A DNA stretch of 64,000 nucleotides from SKKY01 sp965228015 (GTDB lineage: Bacteria; Bacillota; Peptococcia; Peptococcales; SKKY01): contig OZ245787.1 of NCBI GenBank assembly GCA_965228015.1, forward strand, positions 1,054,001-1,118,000, written 5' to 3'. The position numbers and the translations under genes were made by a program. Under the pieces are notes generated by a model. That model did not search any database. It was given only the letters and a program-made list of their open reading frames with translations, and was not told where the DNA came from. Every line of letters starts with the position of its first letter. Position 1 is the first letter of the stretch. Of this stretch, positions 18,236 to 27,764 are shown piece by piece.

Positions 18236-19182
18236 TTAATATACTTTATAATAAAAAAGCCTCTCAGCATTTTGAGAGGCATTGGTATCTTGCTTATTAA
18301 TTTTTATTCCATAAGTTTTTAAAGCTGATTTTAATTCATCAAGGACTTTACCGGAAGCTAACTCCATTGGCATTCTCATTGGACCAGCTTCACGGCCAAG
18401 AAGATTCATCGCAGTTTTAACAGGTATTGGATTAGTAGTTAAAAACATTGATTTTTACACAGGGTAAAGTTTATTATTTATCTTTCTTGCATACTCAACA
18501 TCACCGGCAACATAAGATTTAATCATTTGCTTCAGCTCATTACCAACCACATGAGAGCTTACGCTAATCAGACCGTGGCCTCCAATTGAAAGAATTGGTA
18601 ATGTCATACAGTCGTCTCCGCTAAATATTTTCATTCTGTTATTTGTCATTCTTCTGATTTCCATAATTTGATCTATACTGCCTGAAGCTTCTTTAATCGC
18701 ATTAATATTTGGAAATTCATCGGCTAATTTTACAACTGTTTCAGGAAGCATATTAACCGCAGTTCTTCCAGGTATATTATATAGAATTATTGGTATTTTC
18801 GGCTTACTTCAGCTATTATCTTAAAATGTTTATAAATAAGATCTTGAGGCGGTTTGTTGTAATAAGGGACCACAAGCATTGATGCATCACAGCCAATTTC
18901 CTGGGCATCTCTTGTCATTTCAACAGCTTCAACAGTTTCATTACCTCCGGTTTCTGCTATTACATGTCCCCGGTTTCCAACTGCTTCACGAACAACTTTA
19001 AAAAGCTCAATTTTTTCTTTATAAGTCAAAAGAGGAGCTTCACCTGTTGTGCCTACCACAACTACACCATCAGAACCGTTTTCTATAAGATGATTTGCCA
19101 GCACTCCCGCCTTATGATAATCAACCTTCTCATTATTATACATCGGGGTTATCATAGCTGTATATAATCTGCCGTACTCCAT
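18236..19182 (-). pseudogene. dapA: 4-hydroxy-tetrahydrodipicolinate synthase DapA, frameshift plus nonsense
   Basis: DapA condenses pyruvate with aspartate semialdehyde in lysine/DAP synthesis. The first segment (19182-18787) holds GVVVVGTTGEAPLL and LVVPYYNKPPQ; a frameshift near 18785 precedes IPIILYNIPGRTAVNM, and NAIKEASGS contains the Schiff-base lysine. An in-frame TAA follows NKLYPV (just before 18448), after which MFLTTNPIPVKTAMNLLG continues in the same frame. The C-terminus reads through the operon terminator (…ASQNAERLFYYKVY). With at least two lesions and a lost stop the gene is very unlikely to work. Confidence 0.9.
18259..18280 (-). terminator. Intrinsic terminator of the dapB-asd-dapA operon
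   Basis: Stem GCCTCTCA / TGAGAGGC followed by TTTTTTATT on the minus strand. The dapA frame now runs through it, which suggests that the original dapA stop has been lost. Confidence 0.8.
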
Positions 19183-19193
19183 AAAATTTCCTC

Positions 19194-20195
19194 CTAAATA
19201 AGATTTCTTTTAATCATTTCTTCCGCAATCTGAACTGTATTTAGTGCTGCACCTTTTTTAATCTGATCAGATACTACCCATAAATTCAATGCATTTTCTG
19301 TATATAAATCATTCCTGATTCTGCCAACAAAAACCTCATCTTTAGTTGAAGTTTCCAGAGGAGTTGGATAAACCTCATTTCCCGGATCATCCTGAAGAAT
19401 AACTCCTGGTGCATTTTGCAAAATTTCTCTGGCTTTATCTGCATTAATTGGTTTTTCTGTTTCAATGTAGATTGACTCTGAGTGACTTCTGAAAACCGGT
19501 ACCCTCACAGTTGTTGCAGTTATTGCAAGATCTGGAACACTAAATATTTTTTGAGTTTCCCAAACCATTTTCATTTCTTCTTTAGTGTAATACTCATCTA
19601 CCCATACATCAATTCTTGGAACTATGTTAAAGGCAATTTGTTTTGCAAAAACTTCAGGCTTTGTAGCTTCGCCATTTAACACTTGCTTTATTTGAAGTTC
19701 TAGTTCATCAATACCTTCCTTACCAGCTCCTGAAACTGCCTGATAAGTTGATACTATAATTCTCTTGATAGTTGCATATTAATGAAGAGGATAAACTGCC
19801 GCCGCCATAATAATTGTTGAATAATTAGGGTTCGCAATCAAACCTTTATGATTATCCAACGCCTCAGGATTAACCTCTGGAACAATCAGAGGAACATCAT
19901 CATCCATTCTGAAAGTTGAGCTGTTATCAATAACAATTACACCTTTACTTTGAGCAAGTCTGCCATAAGCACAACTGGCAGGGCCGCCAGCAAATAAAGT
20001 CATGTCCAGATTATCAAAAGAATCTTCAGTTGTTTCTTTAACTGTGTATGTTTTCCCCATGAAATCAATTTTTGTTCCAGCAGATCTGCTGCTTGCCATT
20101 AAAACCAGTTCTGTGAATGGAAAATTTCTTTCTTCAATACATTTTAATAGTTCCTGTCCAACTGCTCCTGTTGTTCCAACGATACCTAATCTCAT
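19194..20195 (-). pseudogene. asd: Aspartate-semialdehyde dehydrogenase Asd, nonsense codon and catalytic Cys lost
   Basis: Asd reduces aspartyl phosphate to aspartate semialdehyde. The frame is continuous over 334 codons (LGIVGTTGAVGQELLK; FAGGPASCAYG; IDNSSTFRMDDDVPLIVPEVN; STYQAVSGAGKEG; FNIVPRIDVW; TVRVPVFRSHSESI) except for TAA after YPLH at 19779-19781. The catalytic cysteine of the NPNCST motif is tyrosine here (NPNYST, codon TAT), a G-to-A change that would abolish catalysis independently of the stop. These are substitutions, not homopolymer slips, so sequencing error is a poor explanation. The gene is in the lysine-riboswitch operon. Confidence 0.93.
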
Positions 20196-20213
20196 TATTT
20201 TCCCCCTTAATTA

Positions 20214-20995
20214 CTACATTATTTTTTCTAATCCATATATTAAACCCTTTTCAAGGTTCTTTACTTTTTTACAAGCCATCATTATTCCGGGCATAAAAGA
20301 CTTTCTGGAAATGGAGTCATGTCTGATTGAAAGAGTTTGACCCAGGGTTCCAAAAATAACTTCCTGACTTGCTACATATCCCGGAATTCGAATACTGTGC
20401 ACCCTCATTCCTTTATATTCTCCGCCTCTTGATCCTTGAATAGTTTCAAATTCCTCCGGATGACCTTGAATTTTTCTGCCTCTGACTTCAGCCATATCAT
20501 CAAGAGTTTTTTAGCCGTTCCAGAAGGAGCATCAAGTTTCTGGTCATGGTGATACTCTATAACTTCGATATCTTTAATATATTCCGCTGCTTCTTTGGCA
20601 AATTTCATCATAAGCACCGCACCTATTGCAAAATTTGGGGCCAAAAACAGTGTGCATCTATTTTCTTTCGCCATAGCGCCGAAAGAGTTCAACTCTTCAT
20701 CACTTAGTCCCATTGAGCCGCTTACAACATTTATTCCCTTACCTAATATAACCGGCATAGATGCTCTAAAACTGGCAGCATTGGTAAAATCTATCAGAAC
20801 ATCCGGTTTCCCCAATTCTTCTAATGGTTTTACTTTTACACCCAACTCACCTAATCCTGCAAGTTCTCCAATATCTTTATTAAATTTTCCAATATCTATG
20901 GCCTCTGTTAGCTCAAGACCTTCTTCTTTGACACCAGACCTGATTATTTCAAGACCCATTTTCCCGCAGGCACCTAAAACTGCAACTTTCAACAA
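20214..20995 (-). pseudogene. dapB: 4-hydroxy-tetrahydrodipicolinate reductase DapB, frameshift
   Basis: DapB reduces the DapA product with NAD(P)H. The N-terminal Rossmann motif VAVLGACGKMGLEII, the DFTNAASF and LFLAPNFAIGAVLM segments, and the substrate motif EYHHDQKLDAPSGTA are intact. The frame then slips at a run of six A near 20510 (seven would restore it), resuming as MAEVRGRKIQGHPEEF and IHSIRIPG-type sequence to the stop at 20214. It is the first gene after the lysine riboswitch. A homopolymer sequencing error is possible here, but the two downstream genes carry substitution-type damage. Confidence 0.9.
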
Positions 20996-21013
20996 AAAGC
21001 TTCACCTCCAAAA

Positions 21014-21059
21014 TATTATAAAAAGGCCTAAAAGATATTAAGCTATATCTCTTAGGCCT
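21014..21059 (-). terminator. Terminator of the lysine riboswitch
   Basis: Minus-strand hairpin AGGCCTAAGAGATATA...TATCTTTTAGGCCT (21024-21059) followed by TTTTTATAA, located between the L-box aptamer and the dapB ribosome-binding site (GGAGGTGAAG). Confidence 0.85.
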
Positions 21060-21092
21060 GGTAGTTAATCCTTAAAAAGATACATTCATATC

Positions 21093-21264
21093 TGAAGTAG
21101 CTCAACGTCAAGCAATTGACGACAGTCCTGCACTTATTTAATGCAATCCCAGCATTTATTCTTTGAGGAAAATAAACACTTCGGCAGAAAATCCTTTCCT
21201 GTTTCTTCGGTGACTCCTCAAAGTCTCTAAAACAATACTGATATTTTCTGCAACCTCTACCCCA
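21093..21264 (-). promoter_or_regulatory. Lysine riboswitch (L box)
   Basis: Read on the minus strand, conserved blocks occur in the right order: GGGGTAGAGGTTGC, CAGTA, GAGGAGTCACCGAAG, GGAAAGGATTTTCTGCCGAAG, AATGCTGGGATTGCA, GTGCAGGACTGTC. An eight-pair P1 helix closes it (21257-21264 with 21093-21100). The aptamer core looks undamaged although all three genes behind it are broken. Confidence 0.95.
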
Positions 21265-21308
21265 TCCTGATGAATGAGGTCTTCATATTTAATTCTGAAT
21301 TTTTTCTG

Positions 21309-21337
21309 ATTTTAGCATAACAGGCCATTCAAGTCAA
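21309..21337 (-). promoter_or_regulatory. Promoter of the lysine-riboswitch operon
   Basis: TTGACT (21332-21337), 17-bp spacer, TAAAAT (21309-21314) on the minus strand, about 40 bp upstream of the aptamer. Confidence 0.65.
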
Positions 21338-21357
21338 TCAGAAAGAAGGAAATGATC

Positions 21358-22898
21358 GTGTCAATTAATTATGGGTTTTAAAAGAATAAAAAACCCCTTG
21401 TATGTATTACGTGCTAAATCGCACTCGCTATCCTTTTAAACAATTCTCTTTTCCAAGTTCTCTTGCCAGTTAAAACTACTGGCACATTGCCGAATTTCTC
21501 ATCTGATATTAGGTTCGTAGCTTTTTTTATAACACGGCTTTCTAATTTTATGATTCTTGTTTCTGTTTTTCTTGCTTCTTTCTTTTACTAAATCATATAC
21601 ATTACCTGAATTAGCCTTAAAAGCCCTCAGACGTGACATTTGATCAACACCTTCTCTGCACCAGCTTAGAGGCCTTGAACTTAATCTTGCAGATAATATA
21701 TGACTAATATGGCCTTCTGTGCTACAGCCTATATAATCCGGGTCATATTGATTCATTATACCTTCCCAATTATTTAACACATAACTTCTAGCATCTTTTA
21801 TTGCTTCTATTTTTGTTTCTGATTCTGTTTCTTCAATTATTGCTTTGAATAAATCTTTTACGAAATCTTTCCTTTTCGTATTTATGTAATACCACATCAT
21901 TTGGTGTGTGCCTTTCATATGAGCAGTTGCCTTCTTTATATATTTCGACAAATGATATATATCTAAAACATAGATACTATCTTTAATCCATTCTTTGCCT
22001 TGTTTTATCCAGTTGGCTCCATCTCCTGATAAATATATCTTTTCGATAGTTTCTTCTTCATAGTTGCTATCAATATAATCAGCTACTTCAAGCCATAAAT
22101 CAGCACTATCTCGGTAGAGACCACTAAAGTATCTGGGATTTATTAATTCATATCTATCTTTACTTACCTTTCACTTACCTTCGTGAACATAAATTAATCT
22201 AGGTTCGGCACATGTTCCTCTTTGAAGTGAAACATGATCTTCATCAACTTCGATGTACAAAATCTTAGCTTGAGAATCAGTTTTTTCACTGGTGCTGCAT
22301 GATTAGAAATATCTTTAAGCTTTCTAATAGAATTCATTACTGTTTGACCAGTAAGATATACATTCTTCGATATTTTTTCGCTACTTTTTCTGTATGGTGT
22401 CTCTATTGCTTCTTCTATTAACATTGATTCTAGCAATATATCCATTCTGTCATTTGCTTCAATACCAACAGCTTCATCAGATAAGTATTTATATTCACCG
22501 GTAATTTTATGAACATAATACGTTCTTTTATAGGTTACTTCACCAAATATCGTCGCCAAACTTTTCTTCGACTTTGTTTCCTTTATTTTCCAGTCTCTTT
22601 TTCTTGCACAATCTTTTTTAACTAAAATATCTACAGTTTCAAGTACTTTTTCTGTAATTGCAACCCCAACTTCATCCAGCATTTTTTTGGTTTTTAAAAT
22701 GAATTCAGATATATTATTTCCCTCAATTAAAGTTGTTTCCATATTTTCTGCTATTTCTTTACTGATTTTAGTTGCAATTTCATGTATAATATTATTCATT
22801 AGAGTTTCTCCTTTTTTGCGATTTGGTTTAGCGATTTAATTGTAACATAAGGAGTTGCTCTAATATTTTTTTGTTTTTTACCCATAATTATTTTACAC
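21358..22898 (-). mobile_element. ISLre2-family insertion sequence
   Basis: Inverted ends GTGTCAATTAATTATGGGT (left, plus strand) and GTGTAAAATAATTATGGGT (right, minus strand) bracket a UPF0236/ISLre2 transposase pseudogene. Length about 1.54 kb. No clear target duplication was found. Its right end meets the stop codon of the dUTPase-like gene. Confidence 0.75.
21499..22799 (-). pseudogene. ISLre2-family (UPF0236) transposase, frameshift and nonsense
   Basis: The N-terminal part (MNNIIHEIATKISKEIAENM, then FGEVTYKRTYYVHK and LSDEAVGIEANDRM) is followed in another frame by ILYIEVDEDHVSLQ, RYELINPRYFSG, IYLSGDGANWIKQG and STEGHISHILSARLSSRPLSW, all typical of the family. One A is missing from a run near 22290 and a TGA follows VHEGK near 22170. 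Inactive as it stands. Confidence 0.87.
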
Positions 22899-23254
22899 TA
22901 ACGAGGGAAATATCCTTCTTTTTCTGTCTTTCCTTCCTGCCTCTTAATATTTTCTTCATTTTTTTTCATGTAAATTGAAAATATTTCTTCCGAAGTCATT
23001 CCTGCTTTTAAGGACATGGAAATTAAAAAGTGAAGCAGATCCACTATCTCTTCTTTAAGCTGAAGATCATTAATCTCTTTCTTGTTTTTCCACCATTTAA
23101 AATTAACTTCATCAAGAACTTCAGAAAGTTCAGAGATCATTGCAAGAACTTCCTTTTGAATCCACTCTTCTTTTGAAAAAACCAAATTCCGCTCCCTGGC
23201 AATTTTCTCATCTAAGAAATTTTGCATCTCAAAAATTTTATCAAGCTTATCCAT
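22898..23254 (-). CDS. dUTPase-type / MazG-like all-alpha NTP pyrophosphohydrolase
   Basis: 118 residues, all helical. The metal-binding pattern of the dimeric dUTPase/MazG superfamily is seen: EVLAMISELSEVLDEVNFKWW, then LKEEIVDLLHFLISMSLKAG (ExxD). Such enzymes hydrolyse dUTP or other non-canonical nucleotides. The last base of its TAG stop coincides with the end of the ISLre2 element, so the C-terminus (EGYFPR) may have been altered by that insertion. It is isolated between two mobile elements. Confidence 0.75.
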   Translation of the reverse strand: MDKLDKIFEMQNFLDEKIARERNLVFSKEEWIQKEVLAMISELSEVLDEVNFKWWKNKKEINDLQLKEEIVDLLHFLISMSLKAGMTSEEIFSIYMKKNEENIKRQEGKTEKEGYFPR

Positions 23255-23282
23255 AACCCACCTCCGAGGGGACAGTTTGGTG

Positions 23283-24580
23283 TGACCCCCAAAAAGGGTA
23301 CACTTCTGGAACAGTAAATTTCACCAAATTAATTAAATGAAAAAATCTGTTTATAGAAACCTTGGAGGGACACCTCCAAGGTTTCTATGCGTCCTGTCAT
23401 TAATATAAAATTTAATGTAATCTTCAGTAATTTCTTTTATATCTTTAAAACTTTTGATTCTTTTCTTGTAGAGATTAATACTTTCTGTTTTGTAATGGCT
23501 AAAGAAACTTTCAATCTTCGCATTATTCCAGCAATTTCCTCTTCTGGACATACTTTGAACTGCTCCTAAAGACTTTAAATAGCTGGAATATTCTTTGCTT
23601 GTGTATTAAACACCTTGATCACTATGGATAACAGTATTCTTAATATCTATCTTTTTTGAAAGTTTTTTAATAGTTTTTACAGTCAGCTTGCTGTCAGGAT
23701 TCTTACTGTATTCCCAGCTTACTGGCTCATTGTTAAACAGATCTAGGGCAACACACAGATATAGCTTAGAGTTTCTGTAAGGAATACAGGTAATATCTGT
23801 GGCTATTTTTTCTCCTGGGCGACTTGCCTTAAAATCCCTGTTTAATATATTGGCTTTGAATTGTTTATCATCTTGAATCCTATTCTTTTTTCTTCTGATT
23901 CTGGATCTGAGATTGTTTTCCTGCATTATTCTTTGAATCTTTTTATGATTAACAACTATTTTAAACGCATTTCTTAGCTCATTTCCTATTCTTCTGTAAC
24001 CAAAAATTCCTTTTGATTTGTTATATATTTGAATAATTATTTTCTCAATGGGATCTTCTTTTTTTATTGGTTTGTCTCTGAAATTGCAATAGGCTTTTCT
24101 TTTTACTCCAGCAATTTCGCAAAGAAATTTTACTGTATATTTAAATTCCAAAGCAAATATAGCTCTGTACTTTAGCTCCCTGACTTTTGTTTTTTTAGAA
24201 ATAAAGGGCTGTAAATGCTCTAATTGTTCGTAGTATTCAATTTTAGCATAAAGATGTTCTATTTCTTTTTCGTATTCAATTTCTCTTTGTGTTTTCTCAG
24301 GAAAATCTATTTTATCTGACCTGATTTTTATCTTATCCGGATCTTTCTTAGCTTCTGTTGGAAGAAGTCCTTTTTCTTTTAATTGTTTTTCCCAATTAAG
24401 AACAAGATTTTTTGAAGATAAATTGTACTTTGCAGCAATCTTTCTTACCCCAAGATTGCTTTCGTAATATTCCTTAATTACAGAGAGTTTAAATTCATCG
24501 GAATAGTTCTTTGTCATTAAAATCAGCCCCCAAGATTAGTATATCTTACTGTCCCAATTTTGTGTAATTTTTGGGGGTCA
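23283..24580 (-). mobile_element. IS3-family insertion sequence, single-ORF type (1298 bp)
   Basis: Terminal inverted repeats, read inward: TGACCCCCAAAAAGGGTACAC (left) and TGACCCCCAAAAATTACAC (right), both running on to G-ACAGTAA. Encloses one transposase frame. No target duplication is evident. Confidence 0.83.
23351..24517 (-). pseudogene. IS3-family transposase with one nonsense codon
   Basis: A 388-codon fused OrfA-OrfB: N-terminal HTH (MTKNYSDEFKLSVIKEYYES, GVRKIAAKYNLSSKNL), then an rve core with ATDITCIPY (Asp), IHSDQGV (Asp) and NNAKIESFF (Glu). TAA at 23606-23608 replaces a codon in the GVQYTS-like motif (reads GV-stop-YTS), consistent with one C-to-T change from CAA. Otherwise the frame is open to the end, GGVPPRFL. 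Confidence 0.88.
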
Positions 24581-24597
24581 GACCAGTTCTATTTAGT

Positions 24598-24646
24598 GCG
24601 ACTTATCCACAGGTCTCCATAACAAAAACCCTTGTGGATAAGTCGC
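24598..24646. repeat. Inverted pair of perfect DnaA-box-like sequences
   Basis: A perfect 14-bp inverted repeat, GCGACTTATCCACA and TGTGGATAAGTCGC, with a 21-bp spacer. Each arm contains TTATCCACA, which fits the DnaA-box consensus TTATNCACA. It sits in the 130-bp intergenic piece between two IS elements, downstream of the pnp terminator. It could be a DnaA titration site, a protein-binding palindrome of another kind, or an old mobile-element end. Confidence 0.5.
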
Positions 24647-24675
24647 TGAAAAAAGAAGTGTCCCATTTTGATCGC

Positions 24676-24706
24676 TAAAAAATAAACCGATTCTCATCGG
24701 TTTATT
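24676..24706 (-). terminator. Terminator originally behind pnp
   Basis: Hairpin AATAAACCGAT / ATCGGTTTATT (24681-24706) with a TTTT tail on the minus strand. Removing the ISL3 element (24711-27742) would place it about 55 bp after the pnp stop, so it is probably the operon's terminator, now displaced by 3 kb. Confidence 0.7.
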
Positions 24707-25529
24707 TACAGGTTCTACAATAAATGTTGAGGTGGTAAAAACCATTCTGACATTTTTTTGCGAAAAAATACAGAGCATTGGGTAAATCCATATTAGAGAA
24801 CACCCGCTGTAATCTAAGGAAGAATTTACTTATGCTCTATTAATAACTATTATATTAAAAAATTAATTGGTTTTAAAGGGATAATTTTAGAACAATTAGA
24901 AACTTCTTCTGATTCAACGTCCTTTCCTTTTTCTCTGGAGATTAAAACTCACAATTACCCCAAATGCCATCAACAAACCAGTAAAGTTCATGATTACAGA
25001 ATTCAAATGATAAAAGATATTTCCATCTCAGGGAAGAAAACCTACCTTTACTACAAAAAAGAAGGTACGTTTGTAATCACTGCAATAAAAAATTCTACAA
25101 AAAAATGATTTTCTCCCCCGCTATCAAAGAATGACCAGCAGGCTGATAAAATACATAATTACTCGAATGAAAAATGTTTACTCTGTATCTGATATTGTCA
25201 AAGAGAATAATATTTCACCATCAACGGCTCTCAGGCTTTTTAGATTCATAAACTATTCCCTAACAAAATTGCCCGAAGTAATCTCTATTGATGAATTTAA
25301 AGGTAATGCCGGGGGCAAAAAGTACCAGTGCATATTAACTGATCCCCAAAACAAGAAGGTACTTGATATTCTTCACGGAAGAGAACAACACATTTTATCG
25401 GACTATTTCAGGAAATTCAATGACAGGGATAAAGTAAAATACTTCATTATGGATATGTGGCAACCTTACAAGGATATTGCTGAAACATATTTTAAAAATG
25501 CAACTAGGGGGTGCGGACGTTTTTTGGAC

Positions 25530-26339
25530 CTAAGCAATTAAATCTAAGCTTTTTCTATAAGTCAATGGACTCATTCCCCCAAGGGAAATTTTAATTCTTT
25601 TTTCTGCATACCACCTTAAATATTCATCTAATATTTCAATAAATTGTTTTATTGTGACTTCTTTCCATGAATATCCATAAAACATTTCGTTTTTTACTCT
25701 GCCAAAGAAACCCTCGCATGCAGAATTATCTGGAGAATAACCTTTCTTTGACATAGAACGAACAAGATGAGCTTTTTTCATTCTCTCAATCCAGCCAGGC
25801 CAACGATAGTGTGCTCCACGATCTGTATGTACTATAGGTCTTTCATTTTTATTTAAAGTGCTGATGGCTTTGTCTAACATTGTATTTACCAATGTGGCAT
25901 CAGGAGAGGTTCCAATACTCCAACTGACTGGCAGCCCATCAAAGCAGTCAATAATTGGAGAAAGATATATTTTCCCGGCAGGAATATGGAACTCGGTTAG
26001 ATCTGTTAGCCACTTCTGGTTTGGTTTATCAGCATGAAAATTGCGTTTCAACAAATTTGGCATTACAGGGCTTATCTCACCTTTATATGAGTTGTATTTC
26101 TTTTTCTTAATGCCTGGTATTGAAAGTTTCTCTTCTTTCATAATTCTTCTAACAATTTTTTCTGAAATAATTATACCGGTTTTCTTTATAACTGAATGAA
26201 TTCTTCGATAACCATAACGTTTTGAAGATTCAATAAAAACTTCTTTAATTTTATTACGTAAACTGGAATATTTATCTTCTTTACTTAATACAAAATCCTG
26301 ATAAAAATAGCTACTTTTTGCCATGTTAAGAATTATCAA
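25530..26339 (-). CDS. IS3-family transposase OrfB (DDE integrase)
   Basis: About 269 residues. HTH_21-type start (MAKSSYFYQDFV, RYGYRRIHSVIKK), then the catalytic core: WLTDLTEFHI (Asp), VHTDRGAHYRW (Asp) and DNSACEGFFGRVKNEM (Glu), ending GGMSPLTYRKSL. It overlaps the end of orfA by 14 bp in the -1 frame, so it is probably made as an OrfAB fusion by ribosomal frameshifting; T7A4 on the coding strand at about 26345-26355 is a candidate slippery run. Confidence 0.9.
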   Translation of the reverse strand: MIILNMAKSSYFYQDFVLSKEDKYSSLRNKIKEVFIESSKRYGYRRIHSVIKKTGIIISEKIVRRIMKEEKLSIPGIKKKKYNSYKGEISPVMPNLLKRNFHADKPNQKWLTDLTEFHIPAGKIYLSPIIDCFDGLPVSWSIGTSPDATLVNTMLDKAISTLNKNERPIVHTDRGAHYRWPGWIERMKKAHLVRSMSKKGYSPDNSACEGFFGRVKNEMFYGYSWKEVTIKQFIEILDEYLRWYAEKRIKISLGGMSPLTYRKSLDLIA

Positions 26340-27102
26340 TAAATCTTTTAAAAAAATTCTCTCTTAGGGCATTAATCGCCATGGCTTTTTCACTATTAGA
26401 AAGTGTTTTTATGCTAATGCCCTTATCTTTTTTTATTATTTCTGCTGCTTTTTCCAAAATATCTCTTTTTAACTGAAGATGATATATATCCTTTTTTAAT
26501 TCTTCCACTTGTTTTAAAAGAACATCTTTTTCTTTTAATAATAATTTTGCTTGATCATCACTAATATTAGTTTTCACTTTTGGGGATACTTTATCTTTTT
26601 TTGGCATTGTCCTATTCCACCCTTTTTTTAGAAGCTGATTTTTCCAACTATAAAGCCTCTCACAGGTAATGCCAATTTCATTCGCTACTTCTCTGGCCGA
26701 TTTTTCCCGTGAGCATAAAGCTATAACTGCTGCTTCTTTTTGTTCACGAGTATATTTTATCAATGCGTTACCTGAGCGACAATATTTCTTTTGTTCAGGC
26801 GCCAATTCTAGTATCCATTTATCAAGAGTAGGTCTGCTTGGATATCCAAGAATTCTTGTAGTGCGTCGTACACATTTTCCGTGTTCTAAATAATGATTAA
26901 CAGCTCTGTATTTTTCTTCTTCAGAAAATTTTGCTTTTCTTTCACATTCTTTAATTAAGTCACCATTACTTAAATATTGTTTGTACCACGCCGTTAGGGA
27001 TTTTCTATCTAGGTATCCTAACTCCCGCATTACTTGTGCATAACATTTGTCATATTTAATTAATAATTTTACAGCTTTAATTTTTTCTTCGTAGGAATAC
27101 AT
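26326..27102 (-). CDS. IS3-family transposase OrfA (multi-HTH)
   Basis: About 258 residues from ATG 27102, which has AGGAGG 8 nt upstream. Three helix-turn-helix units in series are visible: EEKIKAVKLLIKYDKC...LGYLDRKSLTAWY; SEEEKYRAVNHYLEHGKC...ILGYPSRPTLDKWI; REQKEAAVIALCSREKSAREVANEIGI...LYSWKNQ. A leucine-rich coiled coil follows (LLLKEKDVLLKQVEELKKDI) before the frameshift region. It binds the IS ends and partners OrfAB. Confidence 0.87.
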   Translation of the reverse strand: MYSYEEKIKAVKLLIKYDKCYAQVMRELGYLDRKSLTAWYKQYLSNGDLIKECERKAKFSEEEKYRAVNHYLEHGKCVRRTTRILGYPSRPTLDKWILELAPEQKKYCRSGNALIKYTREQKEAAVIALCSREKSAREVANEIGITCERLYSWKNQLLKKGWNRTMPKKDKVSPKVKTNISDDQAKLLLKEKDVLLKQVEELKKDIYHLQLKRDILEKAAEIIKKDKGISIKTLSNSEKAMAINALRENFFKRFIDNS

Positions 27103-27764
27103 ATGGACATCCTCCTGTATTTTTAGTCCAGGTTTTTGTCCGCACCCCCCTATCATTATCGATAAATTCCATTTCATTAGGCAGGTCACTTGGGCATTTG
27201 AAAGAATTAGGAAAGATGAGCAAAAGAAATTTGCCAAGGAAAGGCGAAGGTATTTCAAAAGAAGTCGCTCCCTTCTCTTAAAAAGAATGAAGTATTTAAC
27301 TCCTGAAGAAATTGACCAGGTAAACGTTATGCTTGCTACTTCTGAGAAACTGCAAAAAGCTTATATGTTAAAAGAAAAATTTTATAACTTTGTTGACAGC
27401 AGTGATTTAGAAAGTGCAAAAAAGAATTTGAAAGCCTGGTATATGTTTGTTATGTCCTGTGAGCTTGAAGAATTCGATAAATGCTCCAGAACCATTTTCA
27501 ACTGGCAGAAATATATTCTTAATTCATTTACTTGTACTTATACTAACGGATATACAGAAGGAGTTAACAACAAAATTAAGGTTTTAAAAAGAAATGCTTA
27601 TGGTGTAAGAAATTTTTGGAGATTCAAAAACAGAATAATGCACGTAATGAACTAAAAACAATTTAAAAAAGTACCGCATTTTTCAATGCGGTACTCATGA
27701 AATCTAATCTAATTGGGTTGCCCCAACATTTGACAAAGAACCTATTTACATTGCTACTACATTT

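Larger units (their letters stand above)
25507..27149 (-). mobile_element. IS3-family insertion sequence nested in ISL3 (1643 bp), apparently intact
   Basis: Ends read inward: GGGGGTGCGGACGTTTTTTG and GGGGGTGCGGACAAAAACC. A 3-bp duplication CTA flanks it (25504-25506, 27150-27152); deleting the element plus one CTA restores the ISL3 transposase sequence (KNAT-IIIDKFHF) without a gap. It carries undamaged orfA and orfB, unlike the other elements here, so it may be the youngest and still active. Confidence 0.9.
24840..27655 (+). pseudogene. ISL3-family transposase, frameshifted and split by an IS
   Basis: Pieces in order: NNYYIKKLIGFKGIILEQ and the Zn-binding region, where the first cysteine of CPKC is tyrosine (NYPKC); VHDYRIQMIKDI; in another frame RRYVCNHCNKKFYKK; from 25131 in a third frame MTSRLIKYII...VISIDEFKGNAGGKKYQCILTDPQ and MDMWQPYKDIAETYF. 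The IS3 element interrupts at 25506. After it (27150 on) come IIDKFHFIRQVTWAFE, LKAWYMFVMSCELEEFDKC and YTNGYTEGVNNKIKVLKR to the stop at 27655. At least two frameshifts besides the insertion. Confidence 0.88.
24711..27742 (+). mobile_element. ISL3-family insertion sequence, interrupted by another IS
   Basis: Ends read inward: GGTTCTACAATAAATGTTGAGG (left) and GGTTCTTTGTCAAATGTTGGGG (right), the ISL3 type. A perfect 8-bp target duplication TATTTACA flanks it (24703-24710 and 27743-27750), as ISL3 elements make. It holds a fragmented plus-strand transposase and, inside that, a complete IS3-type element at 25507-27149. Inserted between pnp and its terminator. Confidence 0.92.

Noticed and set aside
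24593..24778. 61-codon minus-strand frame near the DnaA-box palindrome
   Set aside because: It crosses the ISL3 left end, the pnp terminator and the palindrome, and has no family resemblance or ribosome-binding site.
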